DNA of 64,000 bases from Isoetes taiwanensis (GCA_021234155.1 JAJEKV010000851.1:1-64000), one strand, 5' to 3'. Counted from the stretch's first letter, positions 1 through 12,581 are shown. Notes: generated by a model from the letters alone, not told the origin. A program made the numbers and translations.

Positions 1-356
1 GAGACACTAGCTTTAAAATTAATAGGCATGTTCCTTAAAGATGTGGGTGCTTGTGCTCTTTGACATTATTTTGAAATTACTTTCAAAAAAAAAAAAAAAA
101 AAGGAAAGAGAGAGAATAGGTTTTAACTTTAATATCTTGTGTGTATTATGATGTTGCAGGTTGAGTTCACAGTCATGAAAGCATAGGAGGAATTGTTTTC
201 TAACATATGTAGAACTTGTCATGACAAAGTTCACGATTTGAATAATCTCCACCTGAGCAAATAGTTGCCCTCAATTCATATCAGCCAGAATTCTTCATTG
301 ATCACGGGGATCCCAAACAGCCTAAACATTACTACTCTAGTTAAGCTGGGAGAGCG
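1..356 (+). mobile_element. 3' noncoding tail of an upstream Ty3/gypsy internal region
   Basis: This stretch matches 9202-9560 and 17978-18338, which lie between the end of the integrase reading frame and the next LTR. The window therefore opens inside a further copy of the same retrotransposon. It holds a poly(A) tract near 85-102, a purine-rich run after it, and the sequence GGGAGAGCG immediately before the LTR, which could be the polypurine tract for plus-strand priming. The LTR boundary is inferred from the TG after that purine run; the other purine run leaves some doubt. Confidence 0.75.
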
Positions 357-3300
357 TGTAACGACATCATATTTTCCATTAATCGGGCAGTCCATCTGAT
401 ACATTCCATTCATTTTCATCCGCCTTTGTTCCATTCTCATCTAGCCCTTGCTTCCCCAAATCATTTTCAAAAAGAGAGAACCTGACTGCATACCTTCCAT
501 AAGCCCTTCCATAAAAGGTGGCTCCAAGTTTTAGAAAAAAGATAAAAATACTCCCAACTCAAGTCATCGCTCCTGCTCCACACATCTTTTCAAGAGAAGT
601 CAAACAAGTCAAGTCAGTCACGTCAAATCACTCAAAATCAAGTCCCCTGTTCCAGCCCATACAAACATCCTTCAAGACATTCACTCAAGCATCATTCACA
701 TCACTATGTCCATCCCGCATTACGACTTTCTCCAACTTCATTCCCATTTTTTCATCTCTTTTTTATCACCTTTTGCGCCCATATTCTAATTTTCATTCTC
801 TAAGCCAAATTTGAACTACCATCATTACTCTTTTGTCATATTCCATTTTTTTCTAGCATAACTCGGGGACCAGCCATTTCTTTTCCTTAGTTTAGCATGA
901 TGTTGCTGTCTGTTTTCCAATCTTAACATGGCAAGGTGCCATCAAATCTTATTCATATTACAAAAAAAAGAGAAGATACTATGTTGAAGAACCAAGTGAA
1001 GACATTGAACTTTTATGGAATCAAGGTCACACATTGAGAGGATCTAAGCATCTAGAAGTTTGAAGACATTGAAGAATCCCACATGAAGATTAGAAGTTTG
1101 GAAGACCCTATGAAAATGGTATTTTTCTCCTTCATATTGTCATTTCTACTCTATTCCTTCACATTGACCTCATTTCCAACATACCATTACCCTTATTTTG
1201 TTTTTTTTTTTTGCATCTCCATACCCTATACCATTATTCATCTCACACATAGCCTCTTGTTCCATAGTTGACCTACCACTACCTAAGGCACAATTTCCAA
1301 GAAAGTTGTTACACCAAAGAGATTGCCTAGCATCAAGTTTCATGTTACTATTCTTCATCACACCATTCCATTATCATGCACTTCACACCAAGTAGCTAAA
1401 GCTAAAAAAGCATTTTTTGCTAGCCAAAATAAAAAAAAAAAAGAAGGAAAAAGCTAAGCACGAATTTGCCTAGTCACCACTTCTAGGTGACATGGCATGA
1501 TGGCTAGACACACATGTCATCACCTACAAAGCTACTTTGGTCCACTCATTATTTGCTACTTCCATATGTCATCCACCAAGTTGCCACCTAAGCAACAAGT
1601 GTCCACATCATCACATCACTCCACACCATTACATCACTCAACATCATTACATCATTCTACATCATCACATCACTTTACATCATCAAACCCAAAACCCAAA
1701 CCCAAAAACCATAAAATTGAAATGCTTGGAATATGAGCCTATTAGCCTTGTTCTTCCTCCTTGCCACCTCATTCTAACCTATTGCCAAAAATCATTTTGA
1801 CTAGGGGAAAAGATGGTTACCAACCCTTAAGTGCCACATCATCATCATTTTTGCCACCTCACCAAGTCCCATGCCTAGTCACTTCATTTATTTTTCCCAC
1901 AAAAAAAAATCAAAGTATTCCATTCGAAAATTTGATGATACCACCTGGTAGCCCTCATGAAATCATGCCACCTGGCACAAACATTTTTGAAAAAAGAGTT
2001 TATATTGACCTTCTAAATGGCTTCCTTGGAAAACGCGCCTCATTGAAAAAAATGGTAAAACCTACCTACATCTACCCCCCATCTATCTACCCTCTCATCC
2101 TCTGCCAAGTGGCGTCCCCCCGGCATGCCAAGTCAAAACACGAAGCCGAAGCTTGGCGTGGGGAGGAGACCACGTAATCAATAAACAGGGAAATGGATCT
2201 ATATTTATACCTTGGCCCACTTTTTTCATTCCGCACGTGGGATATTTCTTCGCAAGAAAATCAAGAACCCTAAAATTTGCGTGCCAAGAAACGGATTTTT
2301 TAGCAATTTGGAAACTACCTAATCATGACTATATCCTCCCGATTTAACCCGAAAGTGACCTCAAGAACCCTAAGCTTGTGTGTAAACGCGAAAGTAATCT
2401 GTTGGATTTTGCAAGAATGGAAAGCGAGCGAGCATTTTCAAAAGGGGGCAAATCGATTCAGAAAAATTTAAAATTGGGCTTTTGCGCGATTCGAAGACGA
2501 AGTACCTGAAGAGTGAAGTCGGAATTGATGCTGAGAGATCCTCCTGCCTTAAGAAATCAATCCTGAGGCATATTATGATCAATTTGTATCAAAAAAATTC
2601 ATGATTTGTGTGTTTTAGAGATGACTTGTTAATTGATCATCTTGATCATTAACATGATATCAAATGTGATGACTCGCTTCCAATTGAATGAAAATTTGAC
2701 CTTGAAAATATTATTTGTTTTTGCATCTAAATTAACTCGAAAAAATAGAAAAAAAACTACATATATCAGATCGGGTTGCATCCGAGGCTACAGTTGCATC
2801 TAGTACAATCATTTGGAAAAGGAAAAGTTGAAAAAGTAAAAAAAGGGGGGAAGAGCAATCATCTAATGTTTCAAAGTCTGTCTCATTTTTTCTATAGATA
2901 TTTGATGCTTAAACATGTTTTTTAAACCACATACTGATTTTTTGACCTTGAAAATAGCATGCACTTATTGTGCAGGTCCTGTGCTCACTGTCAGAATATA
3001 GTTGAATCAAAAATTCATCATCGTTTTCATTTGGCAAAATTTGGTAACCTTTATCCAGTCCATTGACTAGTTTCTGACTCAGTCAAGAATCAATATTCCT
3101 CACCAACCATGGAGATTCTTTGCATAGACTTTCTACAACACTTTTTACACATATCATTGTATCATGCTATGCTTATTTGGGCTCAAAATGTTGAGTGCAT
3201 TGGTTTCTGTGCCTGTTTGAACAAGACTAGCTTTTTTAGCTTTAGGGAAACTAGTGAAATCTTGTTTTCTGGAGGTCTAAAACACAGATATTCCAAAGAC

Positions 3301-3395
3301 ACGGAGTGATCACCTCAAGTGATCCGGAGGTCCTAGACCAAGATTATCACTTCTTTGACCCGAGGTTGGTGGTTTAGCCGGGTTTGCCATCAACA
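357..3395 (+). repeat. LTR 1 of the tandem Ty3/gypsy array
   Basis: About 3.04 kb long. It starts TG after the purine run and ends ...CATCAACA, three bases before the primer-binding site. The same sequence occurs at 9561-12578 and 18339-21316; the third copy stops being homologous exactly at ...CATCAACA, which fixes the 3' boundary. It contains an imperfect CATCA-rich microsatellite (about 1603-1685), a TATA-like element (2200-2209) and an upstream AATAAA near 2180. Short open frames inside it are shared by all three copies only because the copies are recent; I see no protein family in them. Confidence 0.85.
2200..2209 (+). promoter_or_regulatory. LTR TATA-box candidate (copies at 11378 and 20164)
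   Basis: TATATTTATA is conserved in all three LTRs, about 1.2 kb before the LTR end. It is a reasonable core promoter for retrotransposon transcription, which would place the U3/R boundary near 2230-2240. No other TATA-like site in the LTR is as clear. The assignment is by motif only. Confidence 0.5.
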
Positions 3396-3398
3396 TTT

Positions 3399-3418
3399 TG
3401 GAGGTCCTACCGAGATTT
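3399..3418 (+). other. Primer-binding site, tRNA-Gln type
   Basis: TGGAGGTCCTACCGAGATTT follows the LTR end by three bases. The copy at 12582 reads TGGAGGTCCCACCGAGATTT. From memory, the complement of a plant tRNA-Gln 3' end is TGGAGGTTCCACCGAGATTT, so the second copy differs at one position in 20. Most plant gypsy elements use other tRNAs, commonly iMet, so this is a useful family marker. Confidence 0.7.
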
Positions 3419-3439
3419 CCACCGGGTTTTGAAGAACTC

Positions 3440-4610
3440 ATGGCTCCTAGAGGAAGAAATGAACAACAAGAAGCCCTTAATCATTGGAACCACAAAGGAG
3501 TACACTGTTGTAAAGCGTGGTGCAGCCAAATTGTGCAATCCCACGGTATTTTGAGCTAAGTTTGCCCATTACTCCACCCATATTTGAACCAACTATGAAT
3601 GCTAACCATTTTCTGAAAGTATTTGATGAATATTATAGAGATTATGGTTGTAAAAGGGCTGTAGATTCTCCTCGAGTTTAAGAGATGCATGAAATCTGAT
3701 GAGGCATATGCTTGGTGTGAGCATGTGACCTCGTTATGGGTACCGATACATATGAGAGTCTTGTGCAGCAATTTTTGGCTAGGTTTGGCAAACTATATCG
3801 CCCCTCAAGAGTTAGCAAACGAGCTACAAACTTTTTGCATAAGGGCGGTGAAAGTATCAACCACTATGTGGAAAGGTTTAGTGCATACTTGAGAAAATGC
3901 CAAAAGAGTCGTACCTACTCCCACACTCTATTTCGTGGCTGCTTTCATTAAAGGATTTGTCACCAAGGCCTAAGGTTGCGGTAAAGATGCTAAAAATTCA
4001 AAATCGGGAAGGTTTTGATACCATACACAAGGCTTTTGAAAAGGCAACTAAAATCTCTAATGATATGTCTTTTCTACCCGATAATCATGTAAACCATTGG
4101 CCGACCCTTTTTATCCAGATTATGGCGAGGGAGTATGAGCATCCGCCTGCGGTATGTAAAGAAAAAAAGAAAGAAGAAAATCCAAAGATGAAGAAGCTAC
4201 ACCTAAAATCAGTGAATCCAAGAGTGAGATGGCCAAAATGTCCGAGACCATTGCAGAAATGACCAAACAACTTTTGGAGTTGAAGAACGAAAAAAAACTT
4301 ATCCTCCTTGTGCACATTGTTTCAAAGATACTCATCCTTCTCGATATTTGCTATTACTGTGGCATGCTTAAAATGTGGAAAGAAAGGTCATTTTGGAAAG
4401 ATCTGCCCTGCGGTGCAATTTCTGCAAGGAAATAGGTCATCTTGAGGACAAATGTTTTGTTAAAGAATACTTTGACAAAGCAGGACAAAGGCAAGAAATT
4501 GGAAGGAACATCCGCCATTAGGTTTGTAGAGGAATATGAGGAGCGGGGAAGAGATCATGGTGGTGCAAACAAGAAAAATGGTGGAAAGTGGAACACCTGG
4601 CAGATAAAGG
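3440..4610 (+). pseudogene. Ty3/gypsy gag, copy 1 (frameshifted)
   Basis: The capsid/nucleocapsid gene begins at the ATG of MAPRGRNEQQEAP, 22 bases after the primer site. A retrotransposon gag core is visible in pieces: YESLVQQFLARFGKLYRPS near 3750 and GGESINHYVERFSAYLRKC near 3845. A lysine/glutamate-rich stretch follows, then zinc-knuckle residues near 4360-4450. The frame breaks at several points (around 3490, 3900, 4140, 4400). The parallel copy at 12623 keeps more of it open, including both CCHC knuckles. Some breaks fall at CAG/CTG-like sites and could be sequencing artefacts. It is followed directly by the protease. Confidence 0.75.
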
Positions 4611-4619
4611 TATGAGCAA

Positions 4620-5251
4620 GAACATTCCCGTCAACAAAGAAGTTCAGTGATAGCTCCACCTCCTTTTGAGAAGTTTAATAAAAAGGACAAAGAGTTAGAT
4701 GAGCTAGATATGATCCTAAAAAGTTCTAAAGTAAGCATAGATCTCCCCTCACGCTTCGTAATTGCACCTAGCTATAGAGAGAAAATATTGAGGTCTAATA
4801 ATGTTGAACAAATTTCATTTGTCGATGTGCATGAGACAGAAGGTTATATTAACTCAAGAAGAAAAAGATCCGTGTGCCTTCACTTGCTCGCCTAGTTTAG
4901 GTAACTTGCATTTATCTAGGGTCTTGCTAGATGGAGGCTCTCCACTAAATGTCATGCCTCAAAGATGTAATGAAGAAATGTGGTCTTGCTGTCACTCAAC
5001 CATCACCTGTCATATTAAGGTCATTCTCCAATGCTAAGATAAAACCCATAGGACTGGTGACAAAGGTGCCAATAGAAATTGAAGGTATAATTGTTGAGGC
5101 CAATTTCATAGTTGTGGCTTTTGAAGATAATTGTGATGTGACTGACATATATGACTTGTTGTTGGGAAGGAGATGGTTATCCACTGTAGATGCTAGACCT
5201 GTCTGGTCCAAAGGGCAAATGTACCATTCCAAATGGAGCAAGAATCTGTAA
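4620..5251 (+). pseudogene. Ty3/gypsy aspartic protease, copy 1
   Basis: The retropepsin-like catalytic signature RVLLDGGSPLNVMP (D-G-G/S in place of DTG) is at about 4917-4958. The C-terminal flap and core follow in another frame, ending with the typical YDLLLGRRWLSTVDA near 5150-5195. The split between frames near 4945-4960 is a frameshift. The protease would cleave the gag-pol polyprotein. It lies between gag and an RNase H-like domain, which is an unusual neighbour on this side of RT. Confidence 0.7.
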
Positions 5252-5394
5252 CTCTATACAACAAAAACGGTGATGCTAATCATGTACAACTTTATAGAAC
5301 AAGACATGTTGATTGAAGATGAGCCAGTGTGTGTTAAAAATGCCTCGCTTCGTTTGCAAACCAATAGAAATCATACCTACCGCTTAGGTGACCT

Positions 5395-5767
5395 TGGCAT
5401 GGAAGCAAATCTCAATAAAGGTGTGTTGTGGTTTGATGGTGGAATTTCAACCAAATTGAATATAGCATCTTCTGCAGCTGTGATCAGAAACTGTGCCAAT
5501 AAACTCTTATCCAAAGTTGGTAGAGTGCATGAAGGAATCACTTCAAATATGGCCGAATATAAGGCACTCATAGCTGGCCTAGAAGAATCTTTAGCTTTAG
5601 GTTTGACTAACATATCTATTTTTGGTGATTCTCAATTGATATGCGCATGTGTCACCGAGAATACCAGCACCAAAAACCAAGACATGTCGAGCTCAAAGAA
5701 AGCAATAAGCAAGTTCAAGGCTTGGGAGATCAAACATATACCAAGATGCACTTTGCGTAGAACCGTC
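5395..5767 (+). pseudogene. RNase H-like domain placed before RT, copy 1
   Basis: It reads as an RNase H fold. VLWFDGG supplies the first acid, NMAEYKALIAGLEESLALG the glutamate helix, and ISIFGDSQLICA the next aspartate. The more complete copy at about 14600-14995 also keeps the last motif, PREENCEADALLRN. In this copy that final motif is lost to a deletion of roughly 20-25 bases, and a MITE is inserted directly after. A separate degenerate RNase H follows RT, so this is an additional domain. By analogy with dual-RNase-H plant gypsy (Tat-type) elements it may supply the active nuclease, though there the extra domain usually lies after RT, as far as I recall. Confidence 0.75.
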
Positions 5768-6263
5768 ATTAGGGATTTTTTGAGATCATAAAAGGGCCTT
5801 CTAAGGCTGGCGACTAAGATATTTTGTGAACTACCAAGGAAAAAACAAGATAATCCTAAATGGATGAAGATTTCTAAAGGATCACATTTTCTAGCATAAG
5901 TGTTGATAGAAAAGTCCAAATGAGCTCTTGTTTGGTAATAGATAGATCTCATTGAGAACCAAGGGTGGTTTGCATATCTTTAGCCCCCGTAGGATAGTAA
6001 AAAAATGGTAAAACCATATTTTTGGAGTTTTGACAATCATAAGTGGTTAAAATATGTGCAAAGCACCTAAGGTTGGAAATATCTCAATGAGATCTATCTA
6101 TTGCACTAGGGAGACTTTTCTATCAATAGTTATGCTAGAAAATGTGATGAGAGTTAGTTATAACAAGGAAGAACTCTGATTTCTGATTGGTAGTTCATTT
6201 ATCTTCATTTAGCTTAGTTGGCATGTTTTGAAGGCCCTTTTTTAATCTCAAAAAAACCCTAAT
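5768..6263 (+). mobile_element. Foldback MITE inserted in gypsy copy 1
   Basis: It is 496 bp long with terminal inverted repeats of 34 bases (5768-5801 against 6230-6263) that match at 31 positions. The ends read ATTAGGG...CCCTAAT. Much of the interior is also inverted: the segment around 5880-5960 (CACATTTTCTAGCATAA, TAGATAGATCTCATTGAGA) reappears reversed around 6090-6150, so the whole unit could fold into one hairpin. It has no coding capacity. Gypsy copy 2 lacks it at the equivalent site (about 14985-14995), giving a clean empty-site comparison. The target duplication is not readable because the flanks differ. Confidence 0.9.
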
Positions 6264-7340
6264 GGCTCCTTGACTATTTGGCTGAGGGAGCTATAAATGA
6301 AGATGAATTGAACAAGGAAGATGCAACACAACTTTATCCTATTCTGGTGATAGATGCACAGCAGGAGAAAGAGGTAAAAGAGTTAACCATCAACAAAAAT
6401 AGACAGGTAAGAACACTTTTCCTTGGAGATCTTTTTGATAGCAAAGATGAGGCTTCCTTAAAAGTTTTCTTTGAGAACTGGAAAGATGTATTTGCCTGGG
6501 ATTATACTGTAATTGGTAGGAGTGAGGGTGATATCCGTGAATTTGAAATAAAGATAAAAGAAAATGCTAAACCCTGAATGCAAAAACTCAGAAGAATAAA
6601 TGCATCATCGCTACTCCCTGATCAGAGAGGAATTGTTGAAGATGAAAGAAGTCGAGGTTATTAAAGAGATAACAAACCCCGACCGGTCATCTTGCATTGT
6701 TCTGTAGAGAAAAAAAGAATAAGAGCATTAGGATTTGCATAGATTACAGGGGATCTAAACAAGGCCACTATTAAGGATTGTTATCCATTACCATTTCTAG
6801 AAGAAGTGTTGCATGCAACTGCAGGGGAAAGAAATATATTCTTTTTAGATGGATTTTCGGGTTTCAATCAAATCAAGATAAAAAGAGACAGATCAAGCTA
6901 AGACCTCTTTCATAACCCCTTGGGGCACTTTTTGCCATGATGAAAATGCCATTTGGCTTAATGAATGCATCTGCTACCTTTCAAAGAGCAATGGACAAAA
7001 TATTCCAAAGCATGCCAATGTCAAACTTTAGGGTTTTTGGATGATCTATGCCCAGGAACTTCTCTAACCAAACATATAGAGTTGCCGACAATGACAATGG
7101 AGTTGTGCAGGGAATGGTGGAGTGTGTTTGAATCCAAAGAAGTGTGTATTTTTCTGTTCTAAAGGTGAGTTGCTAGGCCATGAGGTATCTACTCAAGGGA
7201 TCAAAGTATCTGAAGGAAAAATGGAGGCTTTGAAGAAATTGGCTCCACCTAAAACCCTAAAACAGGTGAAGAGTTTCATGGGCTTGACAAGTTTTTTAAG
7301 AATGTATGTGCCTAACTTTTCACATATCATAAGTCCTTTG
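6264..7340 (+). pseudogene. Ty3/gypsy reverse transcriptase, copy 1
   Basis: It begins with the linker typical of plant gypsy RT (FFENWKDVFAWDYTVIG near 6470-6520) and runs through IRICID, LNKATIKDCYPLPFLEEV, FLDGFSGFNQIKI and MKMPFGLMNASATFQRAMDKIF. The catalytic motif is F-L-D-D (VFLDDL near 7034), the usual FxDD/YxDD of this group. Frameshifts interrupt it near 6575, 6700, 6890, 6940 and 7030. Copy 2 (15000-16100) is open for most of its length, so the family was recently functional. Confidence 0.85.
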
Positions 7341-7860
7341 GCAACTTTGACGAGTGACAGCAAATTCATTACAATAGAATGGACAGATGAATGCCAAGCT
7401 GCATTTGACCTATTGATAACTTCCATATGCCAATCAGAGATTCTGAAACCACCAGACCTTGCTCAACCATTCCAGGCATATATCAGTGTCACTAGCAAAG
7501 CTGTAGGCATAGCACTCATGCAGAAACATGGAATAATATCTTTTGCCAGCAAAATTTGGTCTGATGCTGAGAACAGATACCCTAGAATGGAAAAAAGTGC
7601 AGCTGGAATAATGTTTTTTTTGCAAAGGCTTGGTCATATAGTTCAACACAATGAGGTGAAAGTAATGATACATCAAAATCCTATTCCCATGCTGTTCCAG
7701 AAAACTCAGAGTAAGGCTAAATTATGTAGATGGGCATGCAAGATACAGGATTACAATTTAAAGGTTAGGACTGTCAAAACAATTAAGAGTCCTAGTGATT
7801 ATTTGACCAATAAGGTGTTTGAGTTTGAAGATTTTAATGGTTTAAGTACTGATGAAGTGT
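7341..7860 (+). pseudogene. Degenerate RNase H (tether) after RT, copy 1
   Basis: FITIEWTDECQAAFDLL and AQPFQAYISVTSKAVGIALMQ occupy the position of the classical gypsy RNase H. The first catalytic aspartate motif (normally Y-x-D-A-S-x-x-A-x-G) reads Y-I-S-V-T-S, so the acid is missing. It continues through MEKSAAGIMFFLQRLGHIV and ends near SPSDYLTNKVFEFEDF. Loss of the catalytic residue fits a domain that has become a structural tether while another RNase H does the chemistry. It is read in one frame with the first part of the integrase (7122-8417). Confidence 0.7.
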
Positions 7861-9165
7861 GTGACATTGCTACTAACCTTGTGCTATCTAGTAAGATGCA
7901 AGAGGACTGGCAGGATGAAATCATCAAGTTTCTCAAACATGAAGAGGCACCAGAAAACTTTACAAGCAGTCAGTTGAGAAGATTCAAAGAAAAAGCAAAA
8001 CATCTGAGAATGATTGGAGAGGTATTATGTAAGATTGATCAATCTGGTGTTCTACTAAGGTGTGTTGATAGGTCAGAAGCTGAGTTGATTCTAGAAGCTT
8101 GCCATGAAGGAATTTGTGGAGGCCATTATGCAGCTGATACAACTGCAAAGAAGATACTCAGGTCTGGATATTACTGGCCCAGCTTGTTTAAAGATTGTTA
8201 TGAGACTATCAGGAGATGCCATAAATGCCAGATACATGGAAAAAGAATTCTTCAGCCTGCTGCCTTGACTAGCATCACGTCTCCAGGTCCATTCCAAACT
8301 TGGGGACTAGACTTCATAGGGCCTATACATCCAAATTCTCCCTCTCAGCATGAATACATACTGGTGGCAACAGATTTTTTCACCAAATGGATAAGCAAAT
8401 GCTTTAACAACTGCTAGGTTCCTCCATGAAAACATTTGCACTAGATTTGGTATTCCTCTGAAAATAGTTTCTGACAGAGGCACACAGTTCATAAATGATG
8501 TGATCAGCAACCTCCTAAAAACCTTGAAAGTAAAGCATGTGAAAAGCTCAGCATACTACCCTCAGGGCAATGGCCAAGCTGAGTCCACCAACAAAGTTCT
8601 AAAAGGTATTCTCAAGAAGACAATAGAAGTACATAAAAAGGATTGGCACCTTAAATTACATGATGCACTTTGGGCATATAGAACTACAATTAAAAATGCT
8701 ACTAATCATACTCCTTTTGCTCTTGTCTATGGTGTTGAGGCTGTTGTTCCAGTGGAACTAGAGTTGCCTTCCTTAAGGTTAGCTCTAAAGATTCAAATGC
8801 AGATGGAGGAAGCATACAAAGATAGGTTTGATAGGTTGCTCCATCTAGAAGAAGAGAGATTTGAAGTAGAGAATGCCATCTTGCTTAAGAAGGCAAAAGA
8901 TGCAGCAGCATTCAAAGCCATTCACAAATTGCAAGGAAGTTTCAAAGAAGGGGAGCTAGTTCTCAAATGGGACAAGGCAAGGGAAAACACAGCAGGTAAA
9001 TTTGACTGTTTATGGGAAGGGCCATACAAAATCTGTGGACAAGCAGGTACAAATTCTTACTTCCTAGAAGATATCATAACAGGACAGCGGCTCATGAACC
9101 CTATAAACATATTACATCTAAAAAGATATTGGCAACAACATGTTTGTATGAGTTTGTTTGAATAG
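7861..9165 (+). pseudogene. Ty3/gypsy integrase, copy 1 (single frameshift)
   Basis: The zinc-binding HHCC region is clear: CHEGICGGHY and CHKCQIHGKR, about 8100-8250. The catalytic core follows: TWGLDFIGPI (first D), KIVSDRGTQF (second D) and YPQGNGQAESTNK (E). The C-terminal GPY/F module reads LWEGPYKI near 9010. There is no chromodomain after it; the protein ends in RYWQQHVCMSLFE at 9165. One frameshift near 8390-8400 separates the first aspartate from the rest. Copy 2 carries a break at the same place, in a spot where a CAG may have been lost. It would insert element cDNA into the genome. Confidence 0.88.
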
Positions 9166-9560
9166 GATAGCCATTTGGATAGTTAGCCACTTGAATTATT
9201 AGAGACACTAGCTTTAAAATTAATAGGCATGTTCCTTAAAGATGTGGGTGCTTGTGCTCTTTTGACATTATTTTGAAATTACTTTCAAAAAAAAAAAAAA
9301 AAAAAAAAAAAGGAAAAGAGAGAGAATAGGTTTTAACTTTAATATCTTGTGTGTATTATGATGTTGCAGGTTGAGTTCACAGTCATGAAAGCATAGGAGG
9401 AATTGTTTTCTAACATATGTAGAACTTGTCATGACAGGTTCACCAGTCTGAATAATCTCCACCTGAGCAAATAGTTGCCCTCCAATTCATATCAGCCAGA
9501 ATTCTTCATTGATGCAGGATCCCAAACAGCTAAACATTACTACAGTTAGCTGGGAGAGCG
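9166..9560 (+). mobile_element. 3' untranslated region and polypurine tract between copies
   Basis: Noncoding tail of the first full internal region. It contains a long A-tract (about 9287-9311), a GGAAAAGAGAGAGAATAGG purine run, and GGGAGAGCG directly before LTR 2. No coding potential is seen. Confidence 0.7.
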
Positions 9561-12500
9561 TGGTACTGACATCATATTTTCCACACTGGCAGGTCCATCT
9601 GATACATTCCATTCATTTTCATCTGCCTTTGTTCCATTCTCATCTAGCCCTTGCTTCCCAAATCATTTTCAAAAAAGAGAGAACACAGCCTGCTACCTTC
9701 CATAAGCCTTCCATAAAGGTGGCTCAAGTTTTAGAAAAAGATAAAAATACTCCCAACTCAAGTCACTGTTCCTGCTCCACACATCTTTCAAGAGAAGTCA
9801 AACAAGTCAAGTCAGGTCACGAGTCAAATCACTCTCAAAATCAAGTCCCTGTTCCAGCTCCATACAAACATCCTTCTGAAGACATTCACTCAAGCATCAT
9901 TCACATCACTATGTCCATCTGCACAGACTTTCTCCAACTTCATTCCCATTTTTTCATCTCTTTTTATCACCTTTTCTGCCCATATTCTCGGAATTTTCAT
10001 TCTCTTGCACTACCATCATTACTCTTTTGTCATATTCCATTTTTGCTCACAAGAAATTTTGAGGGGACCAGCCATTTCTTTTCCTTGTTTAGCATGATGT
10101 TGCCCTGCTATGGCAACATGGCAAGGTGCCATCAAATCTTATTCATATTACAAAAAAAAAAGAGAAGATACTATGTTGAAGAACCAAGTGAAGACATTGA
10201 ACTGGAATCAAGGTCACATTGAGAGGATCTAAGCATCTAGAAGTTTGGAAGACCCCTATGAAGATTGCAAGCTATGAAAATGGTATTTTTCTCCTTCATA
10301 TTGTCATTTCTACTCTATTCCTTCACATTGACCTCATTTCCAATATACCATTACCCTTATTTTGTTTTTTTTTGCATCTCCATACCCTATACCATTATTC
10401 ATCTCACACATAGCCTCTTGTTCCATAGTTGACCTACCACTACCTAAGGCACAATTTCCAAGAAAGTTGTTACACCAAAGAGATTGCCTAGCATCAAGTT
10501 TCATGTTACTATTCTTCATCACACCATTCCATTATCATGCACTTCACACCAAGTAGCTAAAGCTAAAAAGCATTTTTTTGCTAGCCAAAAAAAAAAAAAA
10601 AAAAGAAAAAAGCTAAGCACGAATTTGCCTAGTCACCACTTCTAGGTGACATGGCATGATGGCTAGACACACATGTCATCACCTACAAAGCTACTTTGGT
10701 CCACTCATTATTTGCTACTTCCATATGTCATCCACCAAGTTGCCACCTAAGCAACAAGTGTCCACATCATCACATCACTCCACACCATTACATCACTCAA
10801 CATCATTACATCATTCTACATCATCACATCACTTTACATCATCAAATGATGACTAGGCAAGTTTTGACCAAACCCAAAAGTTGGTCAACCATAAAATTGA
10901 AATGCTTGGAAAATGAGCCTATTAGCCTTGTTCTTCCTCCTTGCCACCTCATTCTAACCTATTGCCAAAAATCATTTTGACTAGGGGAAAAGATGGTTAC
11001 CAACCCTTAAGTGCCACATCATCATCATTTTTGCCACCTCACCAAGTCCCATGCCTAGTCACTTCATTTATTTTTCCCACAAAAAAAAATCAAAGTATTC
11101 CATTCGAAAATTTGATGATACCACCTGGTAGCCCTCATGAAATCATGCCATCTTGCACAAACATTTTTGAAAAAAGAGTTTATATTGACCTTCTAAATGG
11201 CTTCCTTGGAAAACGCGCCTCATTGAAAAAAATGGTAAAACCTACCTACATCTACCCCCCATCTATCTACCCTCTCATCCTCTGCCAAGTGGCGTCCCCC
11301 CTGGCATGCCAAGTCGAAACACGAGCCGAGCTTGGCGTGGGAGGAGACCACGTAATCAATAAACAGGGAAATGGATCTATATTTATACCTTGGCCCACTT
11401 TTTCATTCTGCTTTTGTGGGATATTTCTTCGCAAGAAAAATCAAGAACCCTAAAATTTTAACTTGGTGCCAAGAAACGGATTTTTTAGCATTTGGAAACT
11501 ACCTAATCATGACTATATCCTCCCGATTTAACCCGAAAGTGACCTCAAGAACCCTAAGCTTTGTGCTAAACCACGAGTAATCTGTTGGATTTTGCAAGAA
11601 TGGAAACGAAAACGAGCATTTTTTCAAAAAGGGGCAAATCGATTCGAGAAAATTTCGTGGGCTTTTTGCGCGCGATTCAAGACGGCACCAAGAGTGAAGA
11701 AGGAATTGATCTTTGAGAGATCCTCCCCGCCTTTAAGAAATCAATCCCGAGGCATATTATGATCAATTTGTATCAAAAAAAATTCATGATTTGTGTGTTT
11801 TTAGAGATGACTTGTTAATTGATCATCTTGATCATTAACATGATATCAAATGTGATGACTCTGCTTCCAATTGAATGAAAATTTGACCTTGGAAAATATT
11901 ATTTGTTGCGCTTGCATCTAAATTAACTCGAAAAATAGAAAAAAACTACATATCTGTATCTGGTTGCATCCGAGGCTACAGTTGCATCTAGTACAATCAT
12001 TTGGAAAAGGAAAAGTTGAAAAAGTAAAAAAAGGGGGGAAGAGCAATCATCTAATGTTTCAAAGTCTGTCTCATTTTTTCTATAGATATTTGATGCTTAA
12101 ACATGTTTTTTAAACCACATACTGATTTTTTGACCTTGAAAATAGCATGCACTTATTGTGCAGGTCCTGTGCTCACTGTCAGAATATAGTTGAATCAAAA
12201 ATTCATCATCGTTTTCATTTGGCAAAATTTGGTGCACTGTCCAGTCCATTGACTAGTTTCTGACTCAGTCAAGAATCAATATTCCTCACCAACCCTGGAG
12301 ATTCTTTGCATAGACTTTCTACAACACTTTTTACACATATCATTGTATCATGCTATGCTTATTTGGGCTCAAAATGTTGAGTGCATTGGTTTCTGTGCTG
12401 TTTGAACAAGACTAGCTTTTTAGCTTTAGGGAAACTAGTGAAATCTTGTTTTTCGGAGGTCTAAACACGAGATATTCCAAAGACAGAGTGATCACCTCAA

Positions 12501-12578
12501 GTGATCTGGAGGTCCCTAGACCAAGATTATCACTTCTTTGACCCGAGGTTGGTGGTTTAGCCGGGTTTGCCATCAACA
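9561..12578 (+). repeat. LTR 2, shared by two internal regions
   Basis: 3018 bp, TG...CA, serving as 3' LTR of the first internal region and 5' LTR of the second. It carries the same TATA-like site (11378-11387) as LTR 1. Against LTR 1 the visible differences are mainly scattered short indels and a replaced segment near 10844-10890 (ATGATGACTAGGCAAG...), which LTR 3 shares, so LTRs 2 and 3 are closer to each other. Confidence 0.85.
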
Positions 12579-12581
12579 TTT

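Noticed and set aside
1170-1361. Antisense 62-63 residue frame conserved in all three LTRs (also 10334-10522 and 19121-19309)
   Set aside because: Conservation reflects recent copying of the LTR; there is no family motif and no distinct codon pattern.
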